Shown here: in pieces, positions 62,107 through 64,000 of the stretch | Position numbering within the stretch: position 1 is the stretch's first letter | Layout: each line of letters begins with the position of its first letter | Assembly: GCF_000616095.1 (NCBI RefSeq) | Contig: NZ_BAMS01000001.1 | Coordinates: 1,488,001 to 1,552,000 of the forward strand | Length of the DNA: 64,000 bases | DNA from: Sneathiella glossodoripedis JCM 23214 | GTDB taxonomy: Bacteria; Pseudomonadota; Alphaproteobacteria; Sneathiellales; Sneathiellaceae | Direction of reading: 5' to 3' | Translations under genes and position numbers: made by a program | Notes under the pieces: model-generated | Databases searched by the model: none | What the model was told of the DNA's origin: nothing | The model's input: only the letters and a program-made list of their open reading frames with translations

Positions 62107-64000
62107 TCAGATCGGTGCTGTTGCATCTCTTAGCCAGTCTTTTACTGGGCCTTCAAGATGTGGCGAAATTTTTAGCCACACTTCCGCATGGTAATCGTTA
62201 AGCCATGCAACCTCCTCTGGGCTTAAAAGAGATTTCTCAATGGCGTTGACGTCGATAGGGGCAAAGGTCAGAGTTTCAAAGCCCAATAGTTCCCTTTCGG
62301 CCCCTTTGGGGGCGGAAATTTCCTGAACGGTGACAAGATTTTCGATCCGAATTCCATATTCACCGGTTTTGTAGTAGCCAGGTTCATTGGAAAGGATCAT
62401 TCCTTTTTGCAGTGCAACTGAATTTGGCATTTTCGAAATGCGTTGTGGTCCTTCATGAACGGACAGATAGCTGCCAACGCCATGTCCAGTGCCATGATCA
62501 TAATCAAGGCCAAGCTGCCACAAAGGTGCTCTGGCCAGCGTATCAAGCTGTGATCCAGTAGTTCCCTTTGGAAATACGACCTGAGCAAGTGCAATATGCC
62601 CTTTGAGAACGTAGGTGAAGCGCTCTTTCATTTCGGTGCTTGGCTCACCAATGGCAATGGTTCGTGTAATATCGGTGGTGCCATCCAGATATTGCCCACC
62701 GCTATCCACAAGATAAAAACTGTTCTGGTCAAGTACCCGGTTTGTTGCTTCTGTAGATCTATAATGCACTATGGCGCCATTTCGGCCAGAACCTGAGATT
62801 GTTGAAAAGCTGGTGTCTTTAAAGTATTCGCCTTCGCTCCTGAACTGATACAGCTTCCGTTCCGCTGAAAGTTCATCAACCGAACCGCTGGTTCCATTTT
62901 CACTGATCCAATGAAGGAATTTGGCCACGGCAACACCATCGCGAATATGTGCAGTTCGAGTGCCCTGAATTTCCACTTCATTTTTGGCCGCTTTTGGTAG
63001 CATGCAAGGATCTTCGGAACGAACAACTGTCGCGCTCGCTGAATTGAGTTGATCTATGATCCATTGACTGGTTGTCGCTGGATCAATTTGGACCTGCTTA
63101 CCCCTCAAGCCTGATAAATGGCTTTCAAATTCATCGGGTTCGTGCAATCGGACGCCATTCCCCAGATGTGCGCGGAGATCGCTGGAGATTTTCTGTTCCG
63201 AAATAAACAGATCAACGGTTTCATCCTGGTGTAACATGGCAAAACCAAGTGCGAATGGTGTACTTGGTAAGTCAGCGCCGCGGATGTTGAGCAGCCAAGC
63301 TGTGGTATCGGGGAGGGTATGGATTACTGTATCAATCCCTTTTTTGGACAGTGATTGGGCAATCTGACTTCTTTTCTCACGACTGGACTGACCGCTGAAT
63401 TTTTCCTGATGCGGAACAACAAGTGCCAAGGGAGGCGCAGGTCGATCCGACCAAATGTTATCTATGGGGTTAGGGCTTATGGATACAAGGGTTATGTGGG
63501 GGTCGGCGAGCGCCTGTTGCAGGTTCCGAATGTTGTTTTCCGTGTGCAGCCAAGGATCGATAGCAAGTTTACTGTCCTTGTCGAGGGCCTCTTTAAGCCA
63601 CTCGGTCATGGGCTCATCGCTAACATGACGAGCTGTAAACAATTCAGTGTCTACCTCGTTTTGTACCTGGATCGTGTAACGTCCATCCACAAATATGGCG
63701 GCCTTGTCAGCGGTTACTGCTGCAACACCGGCTGAACCAGTGAAGCCTGTCAGCCATTTCAAACGCTCTGAAGAGGCAGGTGCTGCCTCGCCATGAAATT
63801 CATCATTCAGTGGAATGATAAAGCCATCTACTTTTAATCGAGCTAGTTCCTTTCTTAGTAAGGAAAGTCGCTCCCGAGATTTTTCCGGCGCCAGTATGGT
63901 GGATTTTATCTGGTCGGCGAAAGCTCGACGTAATTTTTTAAACAGTTTATCTATCGCTGCGGAGCGATTCCGCAGAATATTGTCAAATATTTCGTCACTG
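62107..64000 (-). CDS. pepP: Xaa-Pro aminopeptidase (aminopeptidase P), 5' end outside window
   Basis: The frame stays open from 62107 to the right edge with no stop, so the start lies beyond the window. About 630 residues are visible, close to the length of the three-domain aminopeptidase P. N-terminal creatinase-like domains precede a C-terminal pita-bread domain with metal ligands in D-S-G-G-Q-Y, D-G-T-T-D-I-T-R-T, H-G-T-G-H-G-V-G, and E-P-G-Y-Y and the last E in R-I-E-N-L. It removes N-terminal residues before proline. It converges on ligA. Confidence 0.93.
   Translation of the reverse strand, partial: SDEIFDNILRNRSAAIDKLFKKLRRAFADQIKSTILAPEKSRERLSLLRKELARLKVDGFIIPLNDEFHGEAAPASSERLKWLTGFTGSAGVAAVTADKAAIFVDGRYTIQVQNEVDTELFTARHVSDEPMTEWLKEALDKDSKLAIDPWLHTENNIRNLQQALADPHITLVSISPNPIDNIWSDRPAPPLALVVPHQEKFSGQSSREKRSQIAQSLSKKGIDTVIHTLPDTTAWLLNIRGADLPSTPFALGFAMLHQDETVDLFISEQKISSDLRAHLGNGVRLHEPDEFESHLSGLRGKQVQIDPATTSQWIIDQLNSASATVVRSEDPCMLPKAAKNEVEIQGTRTAHIRDGVAVAKFLHWISENGTSGSVDELSAERKLYQFRSEGEYFKDTSFSTISGSGRNGAIVHYRSTEATNRVLDQNSFYLVDSGGQYLDGTTDITRTIAIGEPSTEMKERFTYVLKGHIALAQVVFPKGTTGSQLDTLARAPLWQLGLDYDHGTGHGVGSYLSVHEGPQRISKMPNSVALQKGMILSNEPGYYKTGEYGIRIENLVTVQEISAPKGAERELLGFETLTFAPIDVNAIEKSLLSPEEVAWLNDYHAEVWLKISPHLEGPVKDWLRDATAPI

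Overview
The window reads as a chromosome segment of a marine-type alphaproteobacterium with moderate GC. The evidence is a complete mraZ-to-lpxC division and cell-wall cluster followed by bamD-recN-ligA, a FixK/FnrL-type regulator with a full ccoNOQP-GHIS set, an FtsZ with a long C-terminal linker, and the Gram-negative class GN sortase with its VIT/vWA target. A Sneathiella/Rhodospirillales-like source is a guess only. No tRNA, insertion sequence, prophage or CRISPR array was seen.

Layout. 1-3.6 kb: end of an agmatinase-family gene, a LysR regulator divergent from a YraQ-type permease, and a secreted nitrilase-fold hydrolase. 3.9-9.4 kb: an envelope group (sortase target, sortase, UppP, DUF3108 protein, M15-like peptidase) and an Lrp regulator. 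9.5-20.8 kb: a fused indolepyruvate ferredoxin oxidoreductase, an orphan lipoprotein, a membrane class III adenylate cyclase, an MBL hydrolase, and a LysR regulator divergent from two tandem 595-residue acyl-CoA dehydrogenases. 21-31.2 kb: microaerobic respiration (fnrL, hemN, ccoNOQPGHIS) with a perfect FNR/FixK palindrome before ccoN. 31.2-36.4 kb: MFS transporter, DjlA-like co-chaperone, AmiD-like amidase, RNase P RNA and a Kef-type antiporter. 36.8-56.7 kb: the dcw cluster mraZ-rsmH-ftsL-ftsI-murE-murF-mraY-murD-ftsW-murG-murC-murB-ddl-ftsQ-ftsA-ftsZ-lpxC, preceded by a 10-bp-period array matching MraZ operators. 56.7-64 kb: XRE regulator with a hairpin-rich leader, bamD, recN, ligA and a truncated aminopeptidase P.

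Five genes (the permease, iorAB, the first acyl-CoA dehydrogenase, ccoI and ddl) are each split by one missing base. In every case one added base restores a full-length family member, and in at least four it could be a shortened homopolymer run. Because ddl is normally essential, base-calling error is the simplest explanation. The permease break, however, lies exactly on an in-frame T-TTA-AAG heptamer, the form of a programmed -1 frameshift site.

How the genes fit together: the fnrL-hemN-cco block makes an oxygen-responsive module that senses low oxygen, makes haem without oxygen, and builds and supplies copper to a high-affinity oxidase. The dcw block makes and flips peptidoglycan precursor and assembles the divisome, with MraZ likely acting on its own promoter. 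The sortase pair is the least understood system here; its target carries a non-canonical L-A-T-A-T-P sorting motif.
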